From: Mariprofundaceae bacterium
GTDB lineage: Bacteria; Pseudomonadota; Zetaproteobacteria; Mariprofundales; Mariprofundaceae
Direction of reading: 5' to 3'
NCBI GenBank assembly: GCA_027075825.1
Contig: JALSZZ010000270.1
Coordinates: 1 to 8,941 of the forward strand
Length of the DNA: 8,941 bases
Part shown: positions 1 through 6,594 of the stretch, piece by piece
How positions within the stretch are numbered: the stretch's first letter is position 1
Layout: each line of letters starts with the position of its first letter
Notes under the pieces: generated by a model
Databases searched by the model: none
Seen by the model: only the letters and a program-made list of their open reading frames with translations
What the model was told of the DNA's origin: nothing
Position numbers and translations under genes: made by a program

Positions 1-22
1 GCTTCACTTCGTACTTGGTCAT
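1..22 (-). CDS. 5' end of an unidentified leftward gene (partial)
   Basis: The complement strand has an ATG at 22-20 followed by codons for MTKYEVK, and the window then ends. A strong ribosome binding site, GGAGGAG (complement of 31-37), lies 8 bases upstream of this ATG. This is one of the best start signals in the window, so a real gene very probably begins here and runs leftward, divergent from the ChlI-domain gene. Seven residues are too few to name a product. Confidence 0.6.
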
Positions 23-30
23 CGTGGCGT

Positions 31-37
31 CTCCTCC
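31..37 (-). promoter_or_regulatory. Ribosome binding site of the truncated leftward gene
   Basis: CTCCTCC on the plus strand reads GGAGGAG on the minus strand. It is close to a full Shine-Dalgarno match, 8 bases before the ATG at 22-20. It decides the existence and start of a gene that is otherwise only seven codons long in this window. Confidence 0.6.
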
Positions 38-159
38 TTCGGATTGCAGTCTTTCGCAACTCAACCCTACGGAATCGAGACCCACGATGGCCTCTCACAA
101 TTTACAGCACTTTATGGACGCCACCGCCCCTGTTTTTCATGGCTAAGCTGGAGAGCGAG

Positions 160-207
160 AAGGAGGGACTCATGGTACTCACGTCTTTTGTCATAGACCG
201 ATTCTGA
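160..207 (+). other. Possible 11-residue leader peptide or decayed gene start
   Basis: AAGGAGG at 160-166 is followed after 5 bases by ATG at 172. The frame encodes MVLTSFVIDRF and stops with TGA at 205-207. The ribosome binding site is much better than that of the ChlI-domain gene downstream. A second short frame of 28 codons (MKYTPADAK..., ATG at 210, stop at 294-296) begins 2 bases later, has no clear ribosome binding site and overlaps the start of the ChlI-domain gene. These could be a leader for translational coupling, or the remains of a gene start broken by rearrangement. Only the ribosome site and frame are seen; translation is inferred. Confidence 0.3.
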
Positions 208-216
208 AAATGAAAT
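188..216 (+). promoter_or_regulatory. Possible sigma-70 promoter for the ChlI-domain gene
   Basis: TTGTCA at 188-193 (five of six matches to the -35 consensus) is followed after 17 bases by TGAAAT at 211-216 (four of six matches to the -10). Transcription would start near 223, giving a leader of about 40-60 bases before the ChlI-domain gene. The site overlaps the short 172-207 reading frame, so both cannot easily be functional in the same transcript. The call rests only on motif and spacing. Confidence 0.3.
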
Positions 217-282
217 ACACACCTGCCGACGCAAAGCCGATGGTGGTGCCTTCATGCTGCAATGAGGAAAAGAAGAACGCCA

Positions 283-801
283 ATGATCAGTGTTAGCAGC
301 GCTGTCCTCTGTCAGGGCAAAATCGTTCCCGTCACTGTCGAAGTGGCCTTCGCACGAGGTTTGCCGGCATGGAATGCGACCGGGTTGTTCGAAACTCCCG
401 CCAGAGCCCTGAAGGAACGCGTTCGGAAAGCCTTCGAGAAGGCCGGCATGGAGTTTCCCCTACGCCACATTGCGGTGAAGGTGAAGGGTTCGTGCGCAGG
501 GGCCGATGAGTCGCCGGCCGATCTTGCTGTTGCGGTTGCCCTGGCGCTGGCCAGTAGCCCTCGGAGCGGTGACAGGCAAGGGAAGATTTTTGCAGCCGGC
601 AAAATTGGCCCGAATGGGGAACTGCTTCATAAAACCGGCCTGCGGGAAATCATTCATCTCGCACCAACGGACTGCCGGTTCGTCATCGTTCCTTCCACCG
701 ATGGGGAAGACAGGCTGGGGGATATCAGTGGCATTCCCGTCAGGAGCATCCGGAAGCTCGGAGAAATCGTCCCGTTCCTTGTCCGGGAACCGCAGACATG
801 A
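283..801 (+). CDS. Stand-alone ChlI/ComM N-terminal domain protein
   Basis: This 172-residue protein resembles the N-terminal domain of ComM/YifB (Mg-chelatase ChlI-like, Lon-protease/S5 fold). The diagnostic stretch is VPVTVEVAFARGLPAWNATG (residues 15-34), followed by an ETPARALKERVRKAF helix, then GKIGPNGELL (107-116) and the final VPFL strand. ComM continues into an AAA+ helicase of about 500 residues, but here the frame ends cleanly at the domain boundary with TGA. The ComM segment around NLAPADLPKEG is replaced by KGSCAGADESPADLA. The Lon Ser/Lys dyad is not evident: the GGLKEK lysine region reads TGLREI. A longer start at 262 is possible, but the family alignment begins near residue 1 of the 283 start, and the purine-rich AGGA at 265-268 can serve only the later ATG. 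It could be an evolved comM remnant or a separate small family. It is convergent with the operon to its right. The domain call is firm; the function is unknown. Confidence 0.75.
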   Translation: MISVSSAVLCQGKIVPVTVEVAFARGLPAWNATGLFETPARALKERVRKAFEKAGMEFPLRHIAVKVKGSCAGADESPADLAVAVALALASSPRSGDRQGKIFAAGKIGPNGELLHKTGLREIIHLAPTDCRFVIVPSTDGEDRLGDISGIPVRSIRKLGEIVPFLVREPQT

Positions 802-819
802 AGGACGGCTGCCGGCAGA

Positions 820-840
820 GTTTATCGATTTTCGATAAAC
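820..840. repeat. Perfect inverted repeat, 9-bp arms, 3-base loop
   Basis: GTTTATCGA (820-828), TTT, TCGATAAAC (832-840) form a perfect hairpin 19 bases after the stop of the ChlI-domain gene and about 85 bases beyond the end of the convergent operon. The arms are AT-rich and no T-run follows on either strand, so it is a poor intrinsic terminator. It could instead be a protein or recombinase binding site at the edge of the central module. The symmetry is seen; the role is open. Confidence 0.55.
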
Positions 841-924
841 TGGCTAATTTTGATATAAGTCCACTGCTTTATTGTCCCTCCGCCACCACGAGAAGCCCTT
901 CAAATGCCGCTTTGACAGAGAATC

Positions 925-1656
925 TTACGAGTTTACAGGCGCATACCAATGATCCAGAAGCAACTCTTGTTGGTCAACGCACAAGTTTAAATTCGCCTGT
1001 TTCGCTAAATTGGCCTTCAGGGGTATACGCTGCCTGACTTTTTTCGCCAGTTCGAAGAAGCCTTTCTCAGTCTCTACGTCACAGACAATATGATCGGCGA
1101 TTACCATGATCAACGCAGAAACAATATCAAGCTGCGGTGTTGGCAAATGAATATGGTGCAGAGTTGATGGTGGATGATTACCATAAAGTTCAAGTCCAAC
1201 CATATCGAGTTTGTCGGTCAATACTTTCTCATGCCTCTGAGCATGAAATACAGGATGGGCTCTTTGGGTGTCCAGCGCCATGTCAAAATGATATCCGTCA
1301 ATGGATTCCACAAACTGGGGTTCTTCGGATTTTTTAAGGGCAAAATACCCGATACGCGTACAATAGGATAATAGCTCAATTCTGTCAGCCTCATCAATTG
1401 AGCAAGTAAAATGTCCGTCTATCAATATATGGCATTTCTTTTTCGAACTACTGGCTTTATAAGGCCAGTTTTTCAAGGCGATGGGCTGACTAAGATCTAC
1501 ACGGTAAGCCCCACCCTCCGTTGAGAACTTAACTTCTGGCCACTTCTTCAACCCATACGCACGGTTGGTTCTTCTGAAAAAATTAATTAACAATTTCCGA
1601 GTGTTATCCCACTCGATCCTAATCCTCTTTTCTATCTGTGAAAAATTATTGCTCAT
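925..1656 (-). CDS. Unrecognised 243-residue protein, last gene of the operon (possible effector)
   Basis: No family is recognised with confidence. The protein is soluble-looking, with no signal peptide or membrane segment. The N-terminus (residues 1-35) is basic and helical (RIRIEWDNTRKLLINFFRRT). A central histidine-rich part has YHFDMALDTQRAHPVFHAQR (122-141), then LHHIHLPTPQLDIVSALIMV (166-185), then ADH. This dense set of His and Asp residues looks conserved and could bind metal or form an active site, but that is inference. The ATG at 1656 overlaps the stop of the receiver gene in an ATGA junction and has only a weak ribosome site, so translation is probably coupled. As the distal gene of a methyltransferase-kinase-receiver operon it is a candidate output protein. 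The reading frame is secure; the function is not known. Confidence 0.85.
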   Translation of the reverse strand: MSNNFSQIEKRIRIEWDNTRKLLINFFRRTNRAYGLKKWPEVKFSTEGGAYRVDLSQPIALKNWPYKASSSKKKCHILIDGHFTCSIDEADRIELLSYCTRIGYFALKKSEEPQFVESIDGYHFDMALDTQRAHPVFHAQRHEKVLTDKLDMVGLELYGNHPPSTLHHIHLPTPQLDIVSALIMVIADHIVCDVETEKGFFELAKKVRQRIPLKANLAKQANLNLCVDQQELLLDHWYAPVNS

Positions 1657-2810
1657 ATCCCGAGAATAGGTGCAATTTCTTCGTACTTTTCCCTTGCCAC
1701 CCGAGCCAAATCAGCCCCAGATGGGATCCAACTCAGGCTACCTATGGAGTCCTCTTTTGAGATAGGTTGATCAGAAAAAATATCGTAATAACCGGCTGGT
1801 GATTCGCCCGATACATGGGATTTAGCGTGTGCGACCGATTCGGCATCAATGCCCTTTGCTTTCAGGATTTCGTCCCTGCCTCCATGTTCGATAAGCAGGT
1901 CATCCAGCAACGGACGCCACCAATATCTATGGCTCTTTGAAAACGGCCCCTCGTACCTAGCCTCATCAAAACATCGCAAGACCTCGTCTTTCTTGAAGTC
2001 TTTGGTGTCGATATCCAGATAGGAGGCAGCAGCAATTTCGTTGAGAATAAGCCCCGGAAAACGCAGGATGAAATTATGCAACCAGTATCCTAGCATGTAA
2101 GGGATGCGTCGCTTCAAGTCATTCCGTGCCTGTTCCGACACCTGCTCTTCACCTTCTTGCGATCTATCTTCCATGAGCTTCCGAACGATGAGCATATCAT
2201 TAAGAAACGGAATCCCTTCCGAATAGGCCGCGAAAAAGTCTTCCAATGCAGGCTTTCCGAGAATATGGCTCAGTACGGCAGGCGCCCCTTTCTTTCTGAC
2301 CGGATCCTCCAATGTCTGATAGCTGCTTGCGATCTGTCTGAAGCCTTCCAAGATGTCAAGCGCCTCCATGCCAAAGCGCAGGCTCTCGTTTTCCGCTTCG
2401 GAGGGCGCCTTCAGATCGATGGAATAAACCCTGGCATTGAGCTCCCAGAGGGCGTCGATACGCAGCGACGAGTCGGACGGCTGCCTGTGGTAACGGCACA
2501 CCGGTATCGCCAGCGTATGGGCCGCAGCGGTAATAGATGATTCGGAGACCGCTGGATTCATCAGGTTGGAGAGGTCATGATCGACGATTATAAGCGCCAC
2601 ATTTGGAAAATTGGCCCTAATACCCTCAGCCAAAGCCATTTCATTGGAGGTGCTTTTATCCACTACCAACCTACTAACATTTTCTTGGTCAATAACCGAC
2701 AACCCAACTGATAGCCCAGCCGCATTTTTTTTTGCTTCATTAATCTGATCGCGTATTCTTTTCCGCATCTTCTGCTGGTCTTCGATCAACAGTATTTCAA
2801 TTTCGTCCAT
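1653..2810 (-). CDS. Receiver-domain (response-regulator-like) protein with unassigned C-terminal domain
   Basis: This 385-residue protein starts like a CheY-type receiver: IEILLIEDQQKMR (residues 4-16) supplies the acidic pair E10/D11. LIIVDHDLS (73-81) supplies the probable phospho-acceptor D77. IDLKAP (131-136) supplies the conserved lysine K134 before proline. The usual Thr/Ser after strand 4 is not evident (IPVCRYHRQ), so output switching may be altered. Residues about 140-385 are helical, contain HRYWWRPLLDDLL, and match no DNA-binding output domain I know, so it is probably not a transcription factor. The gene overlaps the end of the kinase gene by 14 bp and has its own ribosome site (AAGGA about 9-10 bases before ATG 2810). 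It likely receives phosphate from the adjacent kinase. The receiver call is good; the C-terminal function is unknown. Confidence 0.82.
   Translation of the reverse strand: MDEIEILLIEDQQKMRKRIRDQINEAKKNAAGLSVGLSVIDQENVSRLVVDKSTSNEMALAEGIRANFPNVALIIVDHDLSNLMNPAVSESSITAAAHTLAIPVCRYHRQPSDSSLRIDALWELNARVYSIDLKAPSEAENESLRFGMEALDILEGFRQIASSYQTLEDPVRKKGAPAVLSHILGKPALEDFFAAYSEGIPFLNDMLIVRKLMEDRSQEGEEQVSEQARNDLKRRIPYMLGYWLHNFILRFPGLILNEIAAASYLDIDTKDFKKDEVLRCFDEARYEGPFSKSHRYWWRPLLDDLLIEHGGRDEILKAKGIDAESVAHAKSHVSGESPAGYYDIFSDQPISKEDSIGSLSWIPSGADLARVAREKYEEIAPILGI
2725..2733 (-). repeat. A9 homopolymer inside the receiver gene
   Basis: Nine T on the plus strand encode Lys-Lys-Asn near residues 27-29 of the receiver domain, between the first helix and strand 2. 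It is the same length as the run at the start of the neighbouring kinase gene. It is a possible slippage site, and also consistent with simple AAA lysine codon preference. Confidence 0.5.
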
Positions 2811-5040
2811 AACGAGTCTTCCTTGGAAAAGTAGCCTTGAAGCAGGTTTTGAATCCGTTAGATGGGGATATCAGCTCTATTTTGCCATTGTTGGTTTCCA
2901 TTACCCGTTTGACAAGCGGCAATCCAAGCCCCATGCCGGACCCCAGCGGGTTGTCGATAGATGAGGTAGTCGTGAACAATGGATCCCAAATGCGGTTCTT
3001 CGCCTTTTCGGGAATGCCCACTCCATTGTCACAAACCGTAAGATGATGGTGGCCGGCATCGGTCCATGCACAAATGCGGATTACGGGATCATCACAGTTC
3101 GGGGCGGCGATCAAGGCTTTGAGAGCATTGCTGAACAGGTTGAGTACAATCCCCTCATACATTGCGATGGGCACGGCGGGCATCAGCACCTTGTCGTCCA
3201 CATCGATATGCACCTTATACCCCCGCTCCTTCACATAGTATTGTAGCGGCTTTATGGCATGGCGGATTCTGGGCTTGGCACGCAGCTCCGGGTTTACCGG
3301 CGTGTTTATGCCCTTTATAAACAGCTGTGTATATTCTACGTGCTCACTGATTCGTTTTATGTTGTTGCGAATATTCGCAGCAGCCTTACCGAATCTTGCA
3401 TCCTGTTCGGAGAACTGGTCTAACAATGCGGTGATTTGTTCTATCTCGTACAGGGCGCTTTGGTGCTCGTGCGTCATAAAACCAGCCAGCACACCAAGAA
3501 ACCCCATCAGTTCAAGGCCCTGCCTGGATCTTCGGTCATACTCTTCCAAGTCACGGATGTCATGGTAAAAAGTCTCATATTGGGTGATGATGCGCTTCTT
3601 GTCCGACTCGGCCAGGGTTGTGCTTCTTTGAATCTGATCGATGGCCTGCTTCAGCTCGCGCTTCAGTTCCTCCCTCTTTCTTTTACGCTCTTCTTCCTCC
3701 AACCGAAGCTGGATTTTTTTATCCTCGTCAGTCAAAAACTCAATCGCAAACCGAATAATACCCCTGAGTCTGCGAAAGGCCTTGTTTTCGATGAAACCTT
3801 GCCGGTCCATTGATGGCACAAGTTCATGCTGTGTATCTCCGCCGAATCGCGACTGAGTGTTCACGAATACCGCACCGACCACCTGAAAATTAGTAATCAG
3901 GTTAACCATTGGATTGCGAGACGGGTTGGGCTTGTCGGCATCAGGAATTGGAAAATACATTTTTGCCAGCTTGGTGCGCCAATCCCGCTTGTTGTGCGCC
4001 GAGTCCCGATCCAGCATCAACCAGTCATCCTGATCCATGCCGTAGGGGCGAACCCGGAAACATTTGTCGTAGATGCCGACCCCGTGATTGTCCCTGACCC
4101 ATTGCCAAGCTTTGTTGCCGTCTATACCTTTGTTGCTGAAAACTCCCTTGCGCCTAGGGAAGTAGCGTATGTCGGCATAAACCGGAAATACCATCTTGTC
4201 ATCAAATTCATGTTCGATTCGCTTCGTTCCATGCTCCTTGAAATCCACATCCACCTTCAATTTCTTGTCTTCAAGAGATACAACTACCCGGCCGACATAA
4301 TTTTCGAGCACCAAGCTGGCCGGCCCCTTTTCTTTCTCGTTCTGTCCATTGATTGTAATCTCGAAACCAGGATCTTCGTTACTGAAATTCGCATGCCCCT
4401 TATCGATCTCGACCAGATCTCCCTTGCGTGGCCTCAGTGCGCTCAGAGGCGAGGCGATTCTCAGCACTTCATTGCGAACGCGGACGAACACCTCCTCTGT
4501 TATATCTGTATTCAGTTTGGTGATTTTCAGCGTTGTTCCCGTGGGCTCATCGGAACGTTCCGTCAGTTTGTAGGGAACTTCCAGCTTTAGTAAATCATCT
4601 GTCTTATCCAATTGCGACCAATCAAAAGTCGCTTCGACCGTAGTTTTATACTTTTTTTCTGGATCATAAGCTGTGGTGATCAATTCAAGATAATTGCCTA
4701 GCGACCTGACCGCAAACCGACCGACCCCCTTGGATCCGGTAAGTAACCTTCGATATCGTGGCGAGTACTGCTCCTCAGCCTTCTGCCCTGTGGCTATCGT
4801 CATCCAGCGATTCTTTAGGTCATCCAAGGTCATGCCATGACCCCGATCACGGATTATCAGGAGGTCATTCGAACGATATTCGATATCACAAGAAGGCGAA
4901 TCCGCATCGTAAGCGTTTTTGATGAGTTCAGAAATTGCAACATCAGGCGAGCTGACGAGCCGCTCACCCAATTCCTGGAGAAGACGGCTTTGAATTCTGA
5001 ACTGAAGTGTTGGGTCTTTTTTTTTCTTTTCTTCACTCAT
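2797..5040 (-). CDS. Dual GHKL ATPase: MORC/Hsp90-like N-terminus and histidine-kinase C-terminus
   Basis: This 747-residue cytoplasmic protein has no membrane segments. The N-terminal GHKL ATPase (about 12-200) shows ELIKNAYDAD (N box, N42/D46), IRDRGHGM (63-70) and TGSKGVGR (101-108). It is followed by a transducer-like part with RVRPYGMDQDDWLMLDR (329-345), typical of MORC/Hsp90-type bacterial ATPases. A charged coiled coil spans about 436-500. The H-box FMTHEHQSAL (521-530) offers H524 followed by glutamate as the phosphorylated residue. A second, kinase-type ATPase has LNLFSNALKAL (N638), DNGVGIP (671-677), WDPLFTTT (685-692) and GSGMGLGLPLVKRV (700-713). Carrying both ATPase types in one chain is unusual. 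The start overlaps the methyltransferase stop (ATGA), with no ribosome site, so it is probably coupled. The 3' end overlaps the receiver gene, its likely phosphotransfer partner. It probably senses a DNA or phage signal through the N-terminal module; that sensing role is inferred. Confidence 0.9.
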   Translation of the reverse strand: MSEEKKKKDPTLQFRIQSRLLQELGERLVSSPDVAISELIKNAYDADSPSCDIEYRSNDLLIIRDRGHGMTLDDLKNRWMTIATGQKAEEQYSPRYRRLLTGSKGVGRFAVRSLGNYLELITTAYDPEKKYKTTVEATFDWSQLDKTDDLLKLEVPYKLTERSDEPTGTTLKITKLNTDITEEVFVRVRNEVLRIASPLSALRPRKGDLVEIDKGHANFSNEDPGFEITINGQNEKEKGPASLVLENYVGRVVVSLEDKKLKVDVDFKEHGTKRIEHEFDDKMVFPVYADIRYFPRRKGVFSNKGIDGNKAWQWVRDNHGVGIYDKCFRVRPYGMDQDDWLMLDRDSAHNKRDWRTKLAKMYFPIPDADKPNPSRNPMVNLITNFQVVGAVFVNTQSRFGGDTQHELVPSMDRQGFIENKAFRRLRGIIRFAIEFLTDEDKKIQLRLEEEERKRKREELKRELKQAIDQIQRSTTLAESDKKRIITQYETFYHDIRDLEEYDRRSRQGLELMGFLGVLAGFMTHEHQSALYEIEQITALLDQFSEQDARFGKAAANIRNNIKRISEHVEYTQLFIKGINTPVNPELRAKPRIRHAIKPLQYYVKERGYKVHIDVDDKVLMPAVPIAMYEGIVLNLFSNALKALIAAPNCDDPVIRICAWTDAGHHHLTVCDNGVGIPEKAKNRIWDPLFTTTSSIDNPLGSGMGLGLPLVKRVMETNNGKIELISPSNGFKTCFKATFPRKTRYGRN
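5017..5025 (-). repeat. A9 homopolymer at codons 5-8 of the dual-ATPase gene
   Basis: Nine T on the plus strand read as nine A in the coding strand (lysine codons 5-8), just after the start codon. Slippage of one base would end translation early. A second A9 run lies in the receiver gene at 2725-2733. Runs of this length can cause replication or transcription slippage, but no variation can be seen in a single sequence. Confidence 0.5.
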
Positions 5041-6410
5041 GTTAGGTGGTCTAGCGCTTCTTGCAGCACGCTGTTCATCTGGTTGATTTCGATTTTCCTG
5101 AGCGAATTGGCATGGTGAATAATTCTGCTCGCGAAATCAATATTGCGCAAGTATCCAGCTATCTTACGGTAAGGCAGGCGCTTTTCCCCATAGATGCCGC
5201 CCACACTACCGAGATGAACCGCGCCAATCCTATTCTCCAGCACCTGTGGCCCATGATTGACGAACCCCGTAGAAAACATCAGCCTAGCCGGGTCTGGACG
5301 CTTATATCTATACCAGACAGCGCGTTTCCGACATGTAGCGGTATCTCTCTTCTCGGGATCAACAGAGTCAAGATACGCCTTCAACTCTTTGCTCAATGAT
5401 TCCTTATCGGAACGTATCAACCAGCAACGTGCACCTCTACTCACATAGTACTCCCAGAAACGACCCGAGGACAAAATTTTGAAATCAGAAGGCAAATTCC
5501 TTAACGAGGTAACACAAGGACATACATCCCGGCCAACTTGCAAGCTATAGTATAGCCTTTCCCCTTCCGTCAAACAAAATATCTTCTGCGAACCAGGGCT
5601 CAACCCTCTTTGAGCATAGAGAATATCGTTTCGACGAGAATAGGCTAGAGTTTTGTGCCTTGTGCAGGTTGGCCCGTCGACCTTTCGCGTTGAAAAGTCT
5701 TTCGTCACGTCATAATAGTCCCATTGACCATCCCCCCTCGACTTATCGATGATTGTGAGCGACGCAGTTGTCAGCACCCGCGGAAATATTCCATCTGGCA
5801 GCCGGTAAACACTAACAGACCATCTGTTTGCCCCAATGAAGCGACGCAACCACTCGGCAGAAGGTCGCGCCACCCATTCAAACGGCACCACAAGTGCAAC
5901 CAGCCCATCTTCCCGAGTGCTGACCAATGCTTTTGCCATAAAATACAAGTACGCATTAGCACGTAGATCCACAGGCATTTTGATCAATTCAGAAATGGCA
6001 CCAGCAACACCTCTCTGCCATTCCTGATCCATGTCATGATGTCGCACATAAGGTGGGTTTCCAATGCAGAGATCATATCCCTGCAAAGACATCATCAGAG
6101 CACAACCATAAAGAACTTGGGCTTTAACAGGCAGGTTAGAAGACAACCCATTATCTTCATCAATTTCCACCCCTGTGTATCGCTCATAGGCACCGTAAAG
6201 TGCAAAGCGAGCGTCTCCACAGCCAAGGTCCAGCACCGACCGAAATGGTACCGTCCTTCCTTGACATGTTCGCTCCCAGACCCATTTCACCAAAGGGAGA
6301 GGTGTGGCCACCTGACAGCGAGCCAGATAATTGCCATCAAAAAATCTTTTAGCGCTGTGGGCCACTTGAGAGCCTCGCGATTCGTACATCTGAGCTATCT
6401 GCACGAACAT
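5037..6410 (-). CDS. N6-adenine DNA methyltransferase (TaqI/Eco57I-like, gamma class)
   Basis: This 457-residue protein would transfer a methyl group from S-adenosylmethionine to adenine N6. Motif X-like sequence is at about 26-48 (NYLARCQVATPLPLVKWVWE). Motif I, VLDLGCGDARF, is at 59-69, the acidic motif II, VEID, at 81-84, and catalytic motif IV, NPPY, at 118-121. The order X-I-IV and a long C-terminal half with RGLSPGSQKIF fit the TaqI/Eco57I family, whose C-terminus recognises the target. No PD-(D/E)XK nuclease or helicase is seen, so it is not an obvious type IIG enzyme. I prefer ATG 6410; a TTG at 6416 would add two residues but lies inside the candidate operator TTGCAA. Upstream there is only a weak AGG. 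It is the first gene of a four-gene operon and divergent from an Xre regulator. No restriction nuclease is adjacent, so the partner proteins may supply the defensive function. Confidence 0.88.
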   Translation of the reverse strand: MFVQIAQMYESRGSQVAHSAKRFFDGNYLARCQVATPLPLVKWVWERTCQGRTVPFRSVLDLGCGDARFALYGAYERYTGVEIDEDNGLSSNLPVKAQVLYGCALMMSLQGYDLCIGNPPYVRHHDMDQEWQRGVAGAISELIKMPVDLRANAYLYFMAKALVSTREDGLVALVVPFEWVARPSAEWLRRFIGANRWSVSVYRLPDGIFPRVLTTASLTIIDKSRGDGQWDYYDVTKDFSTRKVDGPTCTRHKTLAYSRRNDILYAQRGLSPGSQKIFCLTEGERLYYSLQVGRDVCPCVTSLRNLPSDFKILSSGRFWEYYVSRGARCWLIRSDKESLSKELKAYLDSVDPEKRDTATCRKRAVWYRYKRPDPARLMFSTGFVNHGPQVLENRIGAVHLGSVGGIYGEKRLPYRKIAGYLRNIDFASRIIHHANSLRKIEINQMNSVLQEALDHLT

Positions 6411-6425
6411 TTGCAACCTATTCTA
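6411..6425 (-). promoter_or_regulatory. Candidate -10 box and TTGCAA operator of the methyltransferase operon
   Basis: On the minus strand TAGAAT (6425-6420, five of six matches to the -10) is followed by AGG, the palindrome TTGCAA (6416-6411) and ATG at 6410. Transcription would begin within the palindrome or one or two bases before the ATG. No good -35 is present at 16-18 bases (the region reads CCCATA), which would fit an activator-dependent or weak promoter. The call is inferred from sequence only. Confidence 0.35.
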
Positions 6426-6541
6426 CCCTTGTGGGCAGATGATATGGGCGCACTTCCTGCCTGGAAAACATGCCATCCATCCCCAAGCCAAAAGGCTGAC
6501 ACGTGCAGAGATTCGCTCAAGACATAAATGTAGAGCCAGGG

Positions 6542-6576
6542 TTGAGTTTGCAAATTCATGGGCTATATTTTGCAAC
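6542..6576 (+). promoter_or_regulatory. Promoter of the Xre gene with predicted leaderless start
   Basis: TTGAGT (6542-6547), a 16-base spacer and TATATT (6564-6569) form a reasonable sigma-70 promoter. The -10 ends 7 bases before ATG 6577, so transcription should begin at or next to the start codon and the mRNA would be leaderless. TTGCAA occurs in the spacer (6549-6554) and directly after the -10 (6570-6575), 21 bases or two helical turns apart, which suits autoregulation by a dimer pair. Confidence 0.5.
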
Positions 6577-6594
6577 ATGGACAAGAAATTGCAA
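6549..6594. promoter_or_regulatory. Cluster of three TTGCAA palindromes (candidate operator)
   Basis: TTGCAA occurs at 6549-6554, 6570-6575 and 6589-6594, with starts 21 and 19 bases apart, plus the copy at 6411-6416 before the methyltransferase. I count eight copies in the window, six of them between 6411 and 6774. Those at 6589, 6748 and 6769 also encode Leu-Gln in the Xre protein, so part of the clustering may be coding bias. The non-coding copies at both starts are the informative ones. Confidence 0.4.

Noticed and set aside
283..801. Recent truncation of comM by island insertion
   Set aside because: The frame ends with its own stop at the domain boundary and core ComM motifs are diverged; no remaining AAA+ fragment is seen in the window.
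3826..4590. Plus-strand open frame of 254 codons
   Set aside because: It is fully antisense to the dual-ATPase gene, whose family motifs cover the same bases, and it has no recognisable domain.
5037..6410. Methyltransferase as a complete type IIG restriction-modification enzyme
   Set aside because: No nuclease motif or helicase is visible and the length of 457 residues leaves room only for methyltransferase and target recognition.
925..6410. Detocs defence system
   Set aside because: Detocs also uses a kinase and receivers, but it has no DNA methyltransferase and its kinase architecture differs from the dual-GHKL chain here.
6439..6576. 46-residue N-terminal extension of the Xre protein
   Set aside because: The predicted promoter lies inside it, its sequence does not resemble an Xre protein, and the fold begins after ATG 6577.
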